Below are positions 8,793 to 17,996 of a stretch of DNA of 64,000 nucleotides, piece after piece; the first letter of the stretch is position 1; each line of letters opens with the position of its first letter. The stretch spans positions 1 to 64,000 of the forward strand of contig NZ_JBHTJN010000012.1 of the NCBI RefSeq assembly GCF_042675725.1, given 5' to 3'. The translations under genes were made by a program, and so were the position numbers. The stretch comes from Seminibacterium arietis (GTDB lineage Bacteria; Pseudomonadota; Gammaproteobacteria; Enterobacterales; Pasteurellaceae). The notes beneath the pieces were generated by a model. The model was not told where the DNA came from. It did no database searches and was given only the letters and a program-made list of their open reading frames with translations.

Positions 8793-9944
8793 TCACTTCA
8801 GTTTTTTCTCAATAGTGCCACCGCCAAGACAAACCTCACCTAAATAAAATACGGCTGCTTGACCTGGTGTAACGGCTATTTGTGGTTCATCAAATTGCAC
8901 TATAATAGTATCATTATCCAATGGGGTAATTGTACATGGAATATCCACTTGACGATATCTAGTTTTTACTGTGCAACGTAGCATTTCTGTTACAGGATTG
9001 CGATTTACCCAGTGTAATTGACAAGCAACTAAACCACGAGATAGTAATGCGGAATTATCCAATCCTTGTCCCACTATCAATACGTTATTGATTAGATCTT
9101 TTTCAACAACATACCATGCGTTTTCGTCTTTTCCTTTGACACCACCAATACCAAGCCCCTTCCTTTGTCCAAGAGTGTGATACATTAAACCTTGATGACG
9201 ACCTATAACTTCTCCTTCTGTGGTCTTAATATATCCAGGTTGTGCAGGCAAATAGCGAGAAAGAAATTCTTTAAACTTTCTCTCGCCAATAAAACAAATT
9301 CCTGTAGAATCTTTTTTCTTAGCAGTAACGAGGCTCAACTCTTCTGCTATAGCACGTACAATAGATTTCTCTACGCTTCCCACAGGAAACAAACTTTTTG
9401 CAAGCTGTTGATGGCTCAATGTATATAAAAAATAACTTTGATCCTTATTAGGATCTAATCCACGTAATAAGTGCGGTTGTCCATTAAGATCTTTTTGCCG
9501 AACATAATGACCTGTAGCTATAAAATCTGCACCTAAATCTTCCGTCGCATACTCTAAAAAAGCTTTAAACTTAATTTCTTTATTACACAAAATATCGGGA
9601 TTTGGAGTTCGACCAGCTTTATATTCAGCTAAAAAATGTTCAAATACGTTATCCCAGTACTCTGCTGCAAAATTAATTTTATGTAAACAGATCCCCAACT
9701 TATCACAAACAGCTTGTGCATCTGCTAGATCTGCTGTAGCTGTACAATAATCCGAATCATCATCTTCTTCCCAATTTTTCATAAACAGTCCTTCCACTTG
9801 ATAGCCTTGCTGTTGCAAGATATAAGCAGAAACAGAAGAATCAACCCCCCCAGACATACCAACTATCACTTTAATTTTGGCATTTGCCGCTAATTGTTCA
9901 TTGGATATTATAGGAAAATACTGTTGATAAGTTATTGATTTCAT
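8793..9944 (-). CDS. mnmA: tRNA-specific 2-thiouridylase MnmA
   Basis: MnmA thiolates U34 of tRNA-Lys, -Glu and -Gln using ATP and TusE-bound persulfide. The 383-residue protein shows the PP-loop GMSGGVDSS (29-37), catalytic Cys120 in PDILCNKEIKF and the second Cys217 in DSTGICFIGE, and a C-terminal beta-barrel domain. The N-terminal extension before the PP-loop (about 22 residues) is also present in Haemophilus homologues as I recall. It follows nqrM by 27 bases at the end of the nqr region, as in H. influenzae. Confidence 0.97.
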   Translation of the reverse strand: MKSITYQQYFPIISNEQLAANAKIKVIVGMSGGVDSSVSAYILQQQGYQVEGLFMKNWEEDDDSDYCTATADLADAQAVCDKLGICLHKINFAAEYWDNVFEHFLAEYKAGRTPNPDILCNKEIKFKAFLEYATEDLGADFIATGHYVRQKDLNGQPHLLRGLDPNKDQSYFLYTLSHQQLAKSLFPVGSVEKSIVRAIAEELSLVTAKKKDSTGICFIGERKFKEFLSRYLPAQPGYIKTTEGEVIGRHQGLMYHTLGQRKGLGIGGVKGKDENAWYVVEKDLINNVLIVGQGLDNSALLSRGLVACQLHWVNRNPVTEMLRCTVKTRYRQVDIPCTITPLDNDTIIVQFDEPQIAVTPGQAAVFYLGEVCLGGGTIEKKLK

Positions 9945-9971
9945 AAATTCTCACTTGTCAGTAGGATATTG

Positions 9972-10211
9972 TTATTTCACTTCATAAAAATGAGATCTAA
10001 AGCGTTCAAGTTCTGCGGGATTAGCTTCTCCTTTAGCAACTTTAGTCTTTAAATTATCACAGGGCTCTTCACAATCGCACATTTTTTCCATACCGAGAGC
10101 CGTAATTCCACCACAACTACCTGTAATAGATTTTTTCTTCACTACATATCCTAAGGACATTGCTAAAATAACTAATAAAAAAAATCCGAATGTAACTAAA
10201 AATAGATGCAT
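9972..10211 (-). CDS. nqrM: Na+-NQR maturation protein NqrM
   Basis: A 79-residue membrane protein (DUF539). One N-terminal transmembrane helix (about 3-23) is followed by the conserved cysteines 33, 45, 47 and 51 in SCGGI and MCDCEEPC. NqrM is thought to deliver iron for the Cys4 iron centre between NqrD and NqrE. It starts 2 bases after apbE ends, so the flavin transferase and iron-maturation genes are translated together, next to the complex they mature. Confidence 0.95.
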   Translation of the reverse strand: MHLFLVTFGFFLLVILAMSLGYVVKKKSITGSCGGITALGMEKMCDCEEPCDNLKTKVAKGEANPAELERFRSHFYEVK

Positions 10212-10213
10212 AA

Positions 10214-11254
10214 TTATTCCTTATCAACGAGCTTTTTAAACGCTGATGACATTTTTGTTTCAAATCCATTATTTGTTTTAATGATTAAATAAACAGGTAA
10301 ATTCTGTTTTTCAGCTAGTTCAAAGGCTTTATTTTCACCTAATACAAACAATCCTGTTGACAAACCATCGGCAGTCATAGAAAGAGGTGCTAACACAGTG
10401 ATTGATGCTAATCGATGCTGAATTGGATAACCTGTCTTTGGATCTATTTCATGTGAAAAACGCTTTCCATTTTCCTCAAAATAATTGCGGTAATCACCAG
10501 AAGTTGCCATCGCAAAATCTTTTAAACCTAAAACATATTCTATCTCTCTTGCACCATCAAATTTTGGTTTTTCAATAGCGATTTGCCAGTGCTTACCTTT
10601 AGAATTTTTACCTTTAGCACGAATCTCCCCACCGATTTCAACTAGATAATTTTTAATTCCTTGGTTTTCCATATAATCAGCAACTTGATCAACACCAAAA
10701 CCTTTGGCAATCGAACTTAAATCAACATAAAGTTGGGGAATGCTTTTTTGCAAATAAAATTTATCCGCACGTTGTGTTAATTTTAATTTATCAATGCCCA
10801 CCCAACTTTGTCGCTGTGCTAATTCTTGTGCTGTTGGAGATTTCTCAATTCGTTTTTCTGGTCCAAATCCCCATAGATTCACTACAGGTCCAACAGTAAT
10901 ATCTAATGCTCCTTCTGTTAATTCATTTAACTCAATAGCTTTTTTAATTACTTTAGCAAGATCTGCAGAAATTTCTATAGGACTATTCACTTGCTGACTC
11001 TTATTAAAACGACTAAGTTCAGAGCTAGGAATATAAGTAGACATTTTATCATTAACATCTTGTAATATAGCTTTAATTTTTCCGTGAATTTGCTCTACGT
11101 TATACTTCGAATCCTCATCATTAAGGAATTGGACATGATAAGTTGTTCCCATTGTCCTACCATTAAGATGAACAGTTTCAGTTATGTTAGTTGATGCTAT
11201 AGACAAAGAAGGAATAAAAATTAAAAACCAAGTAAATAAGTGTTTCATTTTCAT
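10214..11254 (-). CDS. apbE: FAD:protein FMN transferase ApbE
   Basis: ApbE attaches FMN through a phosphoester bond to threonines of NqrB and NqrC. The 346-residue protein has the family motifs NGRTMGTTYHV, DISVGP-like TEGALDITVGPVVNLWGFGP, and DLSSIAKGFGVDQVADYME; the metal/FAD site lies in FAMATSGDYRNY and HEIDPKTGYPI. The N-terminus is a cleavable signal (KHLFTWFLIFIPSLSIAS) with no lipobox cysteine, whereas many Gram-negative ApbE proteins are lipoproteins. It follows nqrF after a hairpin and precedes nqrM. Start could be Met1 or Met3. Confidence 0.95.
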   Translation of the reverse strand: MKMKHLFTWFLIFIPSLSIASTNITETVHLNGRTMGTTYHVQFLNDEDSKYNVEQIHGKIKAILQDVNDKMSTYIPSSELSRFNKSQQVNSPIEISADLAKVIKKAIELNELTEGALDITVGPVVNLWGFGPEKRIEKSPTAQELAQRQSWVGIDKLKLTQRADKFYLQKSIPQLYVDLSSIAKGFGVDQVADYMENQGIKNYLVEIGGEIRAKGKNSKGKHWQIAIEKPKFDGAREIEYVLGLKDFAMATSGDYRNYFEENGKRFSHEIDPKTGYPIQHRLASITVLAPLSMTADGLSTGLFVLGENKAFELAEKQNLPVYLIIKTNNGFETKMSSAFKKLVDKE

Positions 11255-11311
11255 GATTATTAGCCTAATAAATTTACTACTATAATAAAAAATTTCTTTG
11301 TTAAAAATAGA

Positions 11312-11345
11312 TAAAACGGTCAGAAAACTGACCGCTCTTTTTAAT
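11312..11345. terminator. Hairpin between nqrF and apbE
   Basis: CGGTCAG (11317-11323) and CTGACCG (11328-11334) form a 7-bp stem with an AAAA loop. On the minus strand TTTTATC follows, and on the plus strand CTCTTTTT follows. It probably ends or attenuates the nqrA-F transcript so that apbE and nqrM are made at a lower level. Confidence 0.7.
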
Positions 11346-11359
11346 TATATTATATTAAA

Positions 11360-12583
11360 TTAACCACCAAAGTCATCAAGTAAAATATTTTCATCTTCTA
11401 CACCGAGATCTTTCAACATACTAATCACGGCCGCATTCATTACAGGAGGTCCACACATATAGTATTCACAATCTTCTGGTGCTTCATGGTTTTTCAAATA
11501 ATTTTCATAAAGCACATTATGAATGAATCCTGTATAGCCAGTCCAATTATCTTCAGGTAGAGCATCTGAGAGTGCTACATGCCATTCGAAATTATCATTT
11601 TCTGCTTGTAATTGATCAAAATCTTCTACGTAGAACATCTCACGTTTTGATCTAGCTCCATACCAAAAAGACATTTTACGTTTTGAATGGAGACGTTTAA
11701 GCTGGTCAAAAATATGAGATCGCATTGGTGCCATACCAGCACCACCACCAATAAATACCATTTCAGCATCAGTTTCTTTAGCAAAAAACTCTCCAAATGG
11801 TCCTGAGATTGTCACTTTATCTCCAGCTTTCAAAGACCAAATATAAGATGACATTTGACCTGGAGGCACATCTGGATTACGTGGCGGAGGCGTTGCAATA
11901 CGTACATTAAGCATAATAATGCCTTTTTCTTCAGGATACGAAGCCATAGAGTAAGCTCTAACAATAGGCTCATCTACTTTTGACACATAACGCCAAAGAT
12001 TAAATTTATCCCAATCCTCATGATACTCTTTTGGAATATCAAAATCTTTATACGCTACAGTGTGAGGCTCAGCTTCGATTTGAATATAGCCTCCAGCACG
12101 GAAAGGCACTTCCTCTCCCTCAGGAATCGCTAATTTTAATTCTTTAATAAATGTAGCTTTATTATCGTTAGAAATAACCGTACATTCCCATTTTTTTACA
12201 CCAAATACTTCTTCGGGAAGTTCAATTTTCATGCTATTTTTAACGTTTACTTGACAAGAAAGACGATATCCCTCTTTAGCCTCTCGCTTAGAAATATGAG
12301 AAAGCTCTGTTGGTAAGATATCACCACCACCTTCTTTTACTTTAACAACACATTGCCCACAGGACCCCCCGCCCCCACAAGCAGAGGATACGAAAATACC
12401 TTTACTCGCTAATGCACCAAGCAGTTTTCCACCAGCAGGTAAATTAATAGCCTTGTTTGGATCATTATTAATTTCAATAGTAATATCACCTGAGTTTACT
12501 AGCTTCGATTTAGCAAATAAAATAACAATAGCTAATGCCAACACAATAACAGTAAACATTGCAATTCCAAGAGTAATTTCCAT
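11360..12583 (-). CDS. nqrF: Na+-translocating NADH:quinone reductase subunit F
   Basis: NqrF is the NADH-oxidising entry subunit. The 407-residue protein has one N-terminal membrane helix (about 3-25) and a 2Fe-2S ferredoxin domain with Cys69, Cys75, Cys78 and Cys110. An FAD domain with RAYSMASYP and a nucleotide-binding domain with GGGAGMAPMRS and YYMCGPPVM follow. It is the last structural gene of nqrABCDEF, 10 bases after nqrE. Electrons pass from FAD to the 2Fe-2S centre and on to the flavins of NqrB and NqrC. Confidence 0.98.
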   Translation of the reverse strand: MEITLGIAMFTVIVLALAIVILFAKSKLVNSGDITIEINNDPNKAINLPAGGKLLGALASKGIFVSSACGGGGSCGQCVVKVKEGGGDILPTELSHISKREAKEGYRLSCQVNVKNSMKIELPEEVFGVKKWECTVISNDNKATFIKELKLAIPEGEEVPFRAGGYIQIEAEPHTVAYKDFDIPKEYHEDWDKFNLWRYVSKVDEPIVRAYSMASYPEEKGIIMLNVRIATPPPRNPDVPPGQMSSYIWSLKAGDKVTISGPFGEFFAKETDAEMVFIGGGAGMAPMRSHIFDQLKRLHSKRKMSFWYGARSKREMFYVEDFDQLQAENDNFEWHVALSDALPEDNWTGYTGFIHNVLYENYLKNHEAPEDCEYYMCGPPVMNAAVISMLKDLGVEDENILLDDFGG

Positions 12584-12593
12584 TTAATCCCCC

Positions 12594-13190
12594 TTACAAC
12601 TGAATACCAGAGAAAGACATAAAGCCAAGAGCCATCAAACCAGCTGTAATAAAGGTAATTCCTAAACCACGTAAACCCGCTGGTACATCAGCATATTTCA
12701 TTTTTTCAGTAATACCTGCAAGTGCCACAATAGCAAGCATCCAGCCGACTCCAGCACCCACGCCATATACTACTGATTCAACAAAATTGTAATCTCTCTG
12801 TACCATAAAAGAAACACCTCCAAAAATAGCACAGTTTACCGTGATTAGTGGTAGGAAAATACCCAATGCATTATAAAGTGCAGGAAAATATTTATCTAAA
12901 ATCATTTCCAAAATTTGTACAAGTGCTGCAATAACACCTATAAATGTAATAAAATTCAAGAAACTTAAATCAACACCTTCCACTAAAGCACTATCTTTCA
13001 AAATTAATGAATATACTAATTGGTTTACTGGTACAGAAATACCTAAAACTACAATAACAGCTATTCCTAAACCGAAAGCTGTGGAGACTTTCTTCGAGAC
13101 AGCAAGGAAAGTACACATACCTAAGAAGAAAGATAACGCCATATTTTCAATAAATACTGACTTAACGAAAAGACTAATGTAATGTTCCAT
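12594..13190 (-). CDS. nqrE: Na+-NQR subunit E
   Basis: A 198-residue integral membrane subunit with six predicted helices, homologous to NqrD and to RnfA. The family cysteines are present in the helix segments FFLGMCTFLAVS and LITVNCAIFGGV. These contribute to the intramembrane iron centre shared with NqrD. The gene begins 3 bases after the nqrD stop codon. It is the expected length. Confidence 0.97.
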   Translation of the reverse strand: MEHYISLFVKSVFIENMALSFFLGMCTFLAVSKKVSTAFGLGIAVIVVLGISVPVNQLVYSLILKDSALVEGVDLSFLNFITFIGVIAALVQILEMILDKYFPALYNALGIFLPLITVNCAIFGGVSFMVQRDYNFVESVVYGVGAGVGWMLAIVALAGITEKMKYADVPAGLRGLGITFITAGLMALGFMSFSGIQL

Positions 13191-13193
13191 AGA

Positions 13194-13817
13194 CTATTTC
13201 TCCACCTGTTCTGGTTTCCAAGTGCGAATACCCCAAATAATAAATCCAATAATGAAGAAAGCACTTGGTGCAAGTAAAAATAAACCATTCGTTTGATACC
13301 AACCACCATCTTGGATAGTTTTTAAAATCGTAATACCAAATAGTTTTCCAGAACCAATTAACTCACGTAAAAAAGCAACGCTAATTAAAATCGCACCATA
13401 GCCCAAACCATTTCCAATTCCATCAACAAAACTTTCAATTGGTTTTGATTTCATTGCAAAGGCTTCAGCCCGTCCCATAACAATACAATTCGTAATAATC
13501 AACCCAACAAAAACAGAGAGTTGTTTTGATAAACTATAAGCATAAGCACGTAAAATTTGATCTACCAAAATTACTAACGATGCAATAATGGCCATTTGTA
13601 CAATAATACGAATGCTATTAGGAATATAATTACGAATTAAAGAAATAAAAAAGCTCGAAAATGCTGTTACGAAGCTCACTGAAATAGACATTACAATAGC
13701 AGTTTCTAATTTAGTTGTTACAGCAAGTGCGGAACAAATACCCAAAATTTGCAAAGCAATCGGGTTATTATCTGCTATTGGTGATAATAGCAATTTTTTA
13801 AGATTTGAATTACCCAT
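13194..13817 (-). CDS. nqrD: Na+-NQR subunit D
   Basis: A 207-residue six-helix membrane subunit. It has the paired cysteine segments LQILGICSALAVT (near residues 22-34) and VGLIITNCIVMGRAEAFAM that form half of the NqrD/E iron site. It pairs with NqrE as an inverted homologue. Its start overlaps the nqrC stop region by one base (13817), typical of coupled translation. Confidence 0.97.
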   Translation of the reverse strand: MGNSNLKKLLLSPIADNNPIALQILGICSALAVTTKLETAIVMSISVSFVTAFSSFFISLIRNYIPNSIRIIVQMAIIASLVILVDQILRAYAYSLSKQLSVFVGLIITNCIVMGRAEAFAMKSKPIESFVDGIGNGLGYGAILISVAFLRELIGSGKLFGITILKTIQDGGWYQTNGLFLLAPSAFFIIGFIIWGIRTWKPEQVEK

Positions 13818-14590
13818 TATTTAGCCTCCGCTCTAAGTTTTGTAAGGTATGGAGCAAAGCCGTTTGTGCCAAACCAATAATCAAAAGTACCTTGTACCCC
13901 TTTAGAAGTTAAAGTTGCACCTGAAAGACTATCAATACCATGTTCATGGTCAGATGATGCTCCTTTAGCAATGCGAATCGCTGGTTCATTATTGCCATTA
14001 AATAATTTTTTACCAACAAAATGAGCTTGCCATTTTTGGTTTTCAATTTCACCGCCTAGCCCAGGTGTTTCACCATGTTCATAGTAAGTTATACCTTTTA
14101 GTGTATTACCATCAGGCTCAACTGAAACAAAACCATACATGACAGACCACAGACCCGTACCATAAATGGGCAATACGATTTGACTGATTTTTCTATCTTT
14201 ACTTTTCACTAAATACACTTCTGCTAATTTAGCTCGTTCACGCAAACCTGCTTTATCTAATTCAGCAGGAATCGCGACATTTTGTTTTGGATCTTTAGCT
14301 GCTACTTTGGCGTCAAAATTAGCTGGACAATTTACATAGTTACCCGAATCTAATTCAACACAACGAGCTTCAATACTTTGATCAAAAATAGTTTTAATTT
14401 CACTATTCTTAGTTTCAGGTTTTAATAAACCAGCAACGCTTAGAATATTTTTTTGTTTATCAAGTTGCTTCTGCTCTTCTTGAGTTGGTTTTAATAACAC
14501 TGCCGAACCTGCTACAATAATAGAGCAAGCTAAACTCACTAGGATCACGATTGAGATCGTGCCGCCAATACTGTCTTTATTTTTAAACAT
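13817..14590 (-). CDS. nqrC: Na+-NQR subunit C
   Basis: A 257-residue subunit with one N-terminal membrane helix (about 11-35) and a periplasmic flavin domain. The FMN attachment motif is LSGATLTS, with Thr226 the predicted ApbE target. I start it at the ATG at 14590 (MFKNKDSIGG); the longer open frame to 14674 runs inside nqrB. It overlaps the nqrB 3' end by 8 bases, suggesting translational coupling. Confidence 0.96.
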   Translation of the reverse strand: MFKNKDSIGGTISIVILVSLACSIIVAGSAVLLKPTQEEQKQLDKQKNILSVAGLLKPETKNSEIKTIFDQSIEARCVELDSGNYVNCPANFDAKVAAKDPKQNVAIPAELDKAGLRERAKLAEVYLVKSKDRKISQIVLPIYGTGLWSVMYGFVSVEPDGNTLKGITYYEHGETPGLGGEIENQKWQAHFVGKKLFNGNNEPAIRIAKGASSDHEHGIDSLSGATLTSKGVQGTFDYWFGTNGFAPYLTKLRAEAK

Positions 14591-15848
14591 TGCGAGATCT
14601 CCGACGTTTGATATTCGCTTGGACAACAACATAGTCAAAGAGTGGAGCGAATAAGTTAGCGAACAAGATAGCAAGCATCATACCTTCAGGATAAGCTGGA
14701 TTAGCTACTCGAATAAGTACACACATTACCCCTATCAACGCACCATACCACCATTTTCCTTTATTAGTAAACGCTGCAGATACAGGATCAGTTGCCATAA
14801 ATAGCATACCCAAAGCAAACCCACCCAAAACTAGATGCCAGTACCAAGGCATAGCAAATAAATAATTAGTTTCTGAACCAATTAAATTAAACATGGTTGA
14901 TGTTAAAATCATACCAATCATTACGCCTGCAATAATTCGCCAAGAGGCAATACGAGCAAATACAATAATTGCCGCACCAAACAATAATGCTATAGTAGAA
15001 ACTTCACCAATAGAACCAGGAATATTTCCTAAAAACGCATCAAGCCATTGGATATTCTGACCTGTGGAAACATGTTTTAAGGCTGCTTCTCCTCCTGTTG
15101 CCCACTGTGAAAGTGCGGTCGCTCCAGAGAATGCATCAGCACCATTTGCACTTGCATGATAACCAGCTGTCCACACTAAATCTCCCGAAATCTGAGCTGG
15201 ATAAGCAAAGAATAAAAATGCTCGTCCAGCAAGGGCGGGATTCATAAAGTTCTTTCCCACTCCACCAAATACTTCTTTAGCAACAACCACACCAAAAGTT
15301 GTAGCTAATGCAGCCTGCCATAATGGTAAAGTTGGTGGAACGATTAGTGCTAACAAAATAGAAGTAACGAAGAAACCTTCATTGATCTCATGCTTGCGAA
15401 TAGTAGCAAACAAAACTTCCCAAAAACCACCCACTAAAAACACTGTAATATAAATTGGCAGAAAGAAAATAGCTCCTAATGCTATTTTTGCTAATACACC
15501 TGAGTCAAGAGAAATTAAACCAAGAAAATTGGCTAATGCAAAATGCCAATCATGAGTCACACTCGCTACTAAGTTTTGTGAAAAATCCCCAGTACTCGCC
15601 AATGCTAAAATGGACTGATTACCCACATTAAACATACCATAGAACATTGCAGGAAATAACGCGAGCCAAACCAACACCATCATACGTTTAGAATCTAGTG
15701 CATCACGTACATGGGAAGATTTCACCGTTACTGTACCTGGCGTATATAAAAACGTAGCTGTTGCTTCATACAAAGCATACCATTTTTCATATTTACCACC
15801 AGGTAAAAATGCAGGTTCCATTTTCTCTAAAAGATTTTTTAAACCCAT
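14583..15848 (-). CDS. nqrB: Na+-NQR subunit B
   Basis: The 421-residue membrane subunit forms the sodium channel core and binds covalent FMN and riboflavin. The ApbE target motif FSGATALSQ places the FMN on Thr244. Multiple membrane helices occupy about 55-410. It follows nqrA by 2 bases and overlaps nqrC by 8. An uptake signal (15111-15119) lies inside the gene, across the codons just after the flavin site. Confidence 0.97.
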   Translation of the reverse strand: MGLKNLLEKMEPAFLPGGKYEKWYALYEATATFLYTPGTVTVKSSHVRDALDSKRMMVLVWLALFPAMFYGMFNVGNQSILALASTGDFSQNLVASVTHDWHFALANFLGLISLDSGVLAKIALGAIFFLPIYITVFLVGGFWEVLFATIRKHEINEGFFVTSILLALIVPPTLPLWQAALATTFGVVVAKEVFGGVGKNFMNPALAGRAFLFFAYPAQISGDLVWTAGYHASANGADAFSGATALSQWATGGEAALKHVSTGQNIQWLDAFLGNIPGSIGEVSTIALLFGAAIIVFARIASWRIIAGVMIGMILTSTMFNLIGSETNYLFAMPWYWHLVLGGFALGMLFMATDPVSAAFTNKGKWWYGALIGVMCVLIRVANPAYPEGMMLAILFANLFAPLFDYVVVQANIKRRRSRNV

Positions 15849-15850
15849 TT

Positions 15851-17191
15851 TTAACCTTCCTTCTCAATCTTATCTAAGGCAGCACGCAACATTGGACCAT
15901 ATTCATTTTTACCAGAACAAACAAAAGTGCAAAGTGCTAAATCCTCTTCATCTAGTTCTAAACAACCTAAAAGTTGTGCACTATCTGTATCACCAACACT
16001 TAAATCACGCAATAGTAATGTTGGTAGTATATCCAACGGCATTACTCGTTCAAATGAACCAATAGGGACTATTGCACGATGCCCACCGTTTACCGACGAA
16101 GTAAAGTTAAATAACTTATTACTAAAATGTCCTAATACAGTGCGAGTAATTGAAAATTTATTTGAACCTGGTGCTATCCAGCCTAAAAATTCTTTATCGC
16201 GACCTTCTGAAATCACTGAAACTTGTAGAGCATAGCGACCTAAAAAATCTACTGCACCTTTTGCAGTTACTCCACTTAATACTGAACCAGAAATTACTCT
16301 GTTCTCACCATCTTTTAACTCATTAACAGTCAACTGAGACAAATTCGCACCAAGTCGAGTACGAATCAAAGTAGGATTTTTTACTTGAGGACCAGCAAGA
16401 GATATTACTCTATCAGTATAAATTTCACCTGTTGTGAATAATTTACCGATAGCAACTACATCTTGATAATTTATATACCACACTTGTTTAGTAGCACTCA
16501 CTGGATCAATAAAATGTATGTGTGTACCACTTAAACCTGCAGGGTGAGGTCCTTGAAATTCATGGATTTGCAAATTAGTTAATTGAGTGGTAGGAATTTT
16601 ACTTCCTGCTGCTTTACATAAATGCAACTTGCCATTATGTAAACGACTTAATACGGTTAAACCATTAATAAAATCTTCTTCCAGCCCTTGCAAAACTACT
16701 TCTGGATCTGCTGCCAATGGATTTGTATCCATTGCATTGACAAAAATCGATGCTGGTGTTGCATCAACCATTGGAATTTTACTGAATGGACGAGTACGAA
16801 GTGCGGTCCACAAACCAGAAGTTTGTAATTGTCGACGCACTTGTTCAGAACTTAATGTCCCTAATTCATCAGCGGAATATTGAGCAAAAGTTAATTGCTC
16901 ATCACCGACGATTTGAATCACGACTGATTGTAAAACTCGCTTAGCTCCACGATTAATTGCTACTATCGTACCACTAGCTGGTGCAGTAAATACAACACCA
17001 AGATTTTTTTTGTCTTCAAAAATAACTTGGCCTTTCTTTACTATGTCGCCCTCACGCACTTTCATCGAAGGACGCATCCCCACATATTCTTCACCAAGCA
17101 AGGCAACTTCAGTCACAACATTACCATTACGGATTACTTGTTTTGGCTTCCCTGATATAGGAAGATTCAAGCCCTTTTTAATCGTAATCAT
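15851..17191 (-). CDS. nqrA: Na+-NQR subunit A
   Basis: NqrA is the peripheral cytoplasmic subunit of the NADH:ubiquinone sodium pump. The 446-residue protein begins MITIKKGLNLPISGKP, as in other Pasteurellaceae. It has the N-terminal barrel-sandwich segment EGDIVKKGQVIFEDKKNLGVVFTAPASGTI, an RnfC-like domain, and the C-terminal block CTFVCSGKNEYGPMLRAALDKIEKEG. It opens the six-gene nqr operon, with a 392-base AT-rich leader region upstream. Confidence 0.97.
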   Translation of the reverse strand: MITIKKGLNLPISGKPKQVIRNGNVVTEVALLGEEYVGMRPSMKVREGDIVKKGQVIFEDKKNLGVVFTAPASGTIVAINRGAKRVLQSVVIQIVGDEQLTFAQYSADELGTLSSEQVRRQLQTSGLWTALRTRPFSKIPMVDATPASIFVNAMDTNPLAADPEVVLQGLEEDFINGLTVLSRLHNGKLHLCKAAGSKIPTTQLTNLQIHEFQGPHPAGLSGTHIHFIDPVSATKQVWYINYQDVVAIGKLFTTGEIYTDRVISLAGPQVKNPTLIRTRLGANLSQLTVNELKDGENRVISGSVLSGVTAKGAVDFLGRYALQVSVISEGRDKEFLGWIAPGSNKFSITRTVLGHFSNKLFNFTSSVNGGHRAIVPIGSFERVMPLDILPTLLLRDLSVGDTDSAQLLGCLELDEEDLALCTFVCSGKNEYGPMLRAALDKIEKEG

Positions 17192-17583
17192 ATTGTTTGC
17201 TCTACTTTTATTAGATTAAAAATTACAGTTACCGCACTTCAAAATAAAAGCGACAATAACCTCTTCTTGAGTAATAGTTTTTGAATCTATATCTAAATGT
17301 CAGATAAATGAGACAATAACAAATTCTCCAACTATCTAAATCTAAAACTCAAATTTTATAAAATTTATATTTTGTATTTAGCAATAGCATAAACAAAATA
17401 TAAGTTAAATTTTTGTTTTTGATAAAAAAATGATTTGCTATTTTAACTAAATAACAACGTCTATTCCACTTTATCGAGCACTTTTTTTATAGTTTTACTA
17501 AAAGAGGCTATTTTTTTGCTCTAAATCAAAAATTATTTCAAAATAAAATCAATTGTTACCTCATATTAGGTATAAAAACAAGA
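17192..17583. other. Intergenic region upstream of nqrA
   Basis: 392 bases between bolA and nqrA, very AT-rich. It should hold the nqr promoter, but I see no convincing -35/-10 pair or operator. One uptake signal is at 17231-17239. No ORF or RNA gene is supported. Confidence 0.5.
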
Positions 17584-17916
17584 TTACTTTTTTCTAGTAA
17601 TACAGCTAGTTGATTTGGGGATAACTTTTTCTAACAATTCCCATTCTGATAACGTATAAATATGTAACGACAAAGCATGAAGTCCATTATGAAATTCATC
17701 AGATAATAGTTGATAAATTTGACGATGGCGGGAAATCTTAGTTATATTTTCAAAATAGTCACTCACAATGACTACTTTAAAATGAGACTCACCGCCCAAC
17801 TCCAAGCTGTGTCTATGGCTTTCGTTTTCAACAAGAATAAAGTGCGGTGAAAATTTCTCGATCAACTTTGTTTGTAATATTTGCTGTTTTAACATATTTA
17901 TTTTTTCATGTAACAT
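17584..17916 (-). CDS. bolA: BolA family protein
   Basis: A 110-residue BolA-like protein. The family core is clear: FSPHFILVENESHRH, then ESHFKVVIVSDYF, RHRQIYQLLSDEF and LHALSLHIYTLSEW. BolA proteins partner with monothiol glutaredoxins in iron-sulfur metabolism and influence morphology under stress. Start is the ATG at 17916; the ATG at 17895 would remove seven residues and neither has a strong ribosome site. It lies beside nqrA and divergent from a YajG-like lipoprotein gene, an arrangement shared with other gammaproteobacteria. Confidence 0.93.
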   Translation of the reverse strand: MLHEKINMLKQQILQTKLIEKFSPHFILVENESHRHSLELGGESHFKVVIVSDYFENITKISRHRQIYQLLSDEFHNGLHALSLHIYTLSEWELLEKVIPKSTSCITRKK

Positions 17917-17996
17917 GGCTTTATCAAGTAAGGACTATACATTATAAAAGAAGTTTGCAAAAATAAAGAGAAATCTTTTCATCGTTGAGGTCTAAT

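Noticed and set aside
13817..14674. Longer nqrC frame starting inside nqrB
   Set aside because: The extra 28 residues are translated from nqrB coding sequence in another frame; ATG 14590 gives the usual NqrC start.
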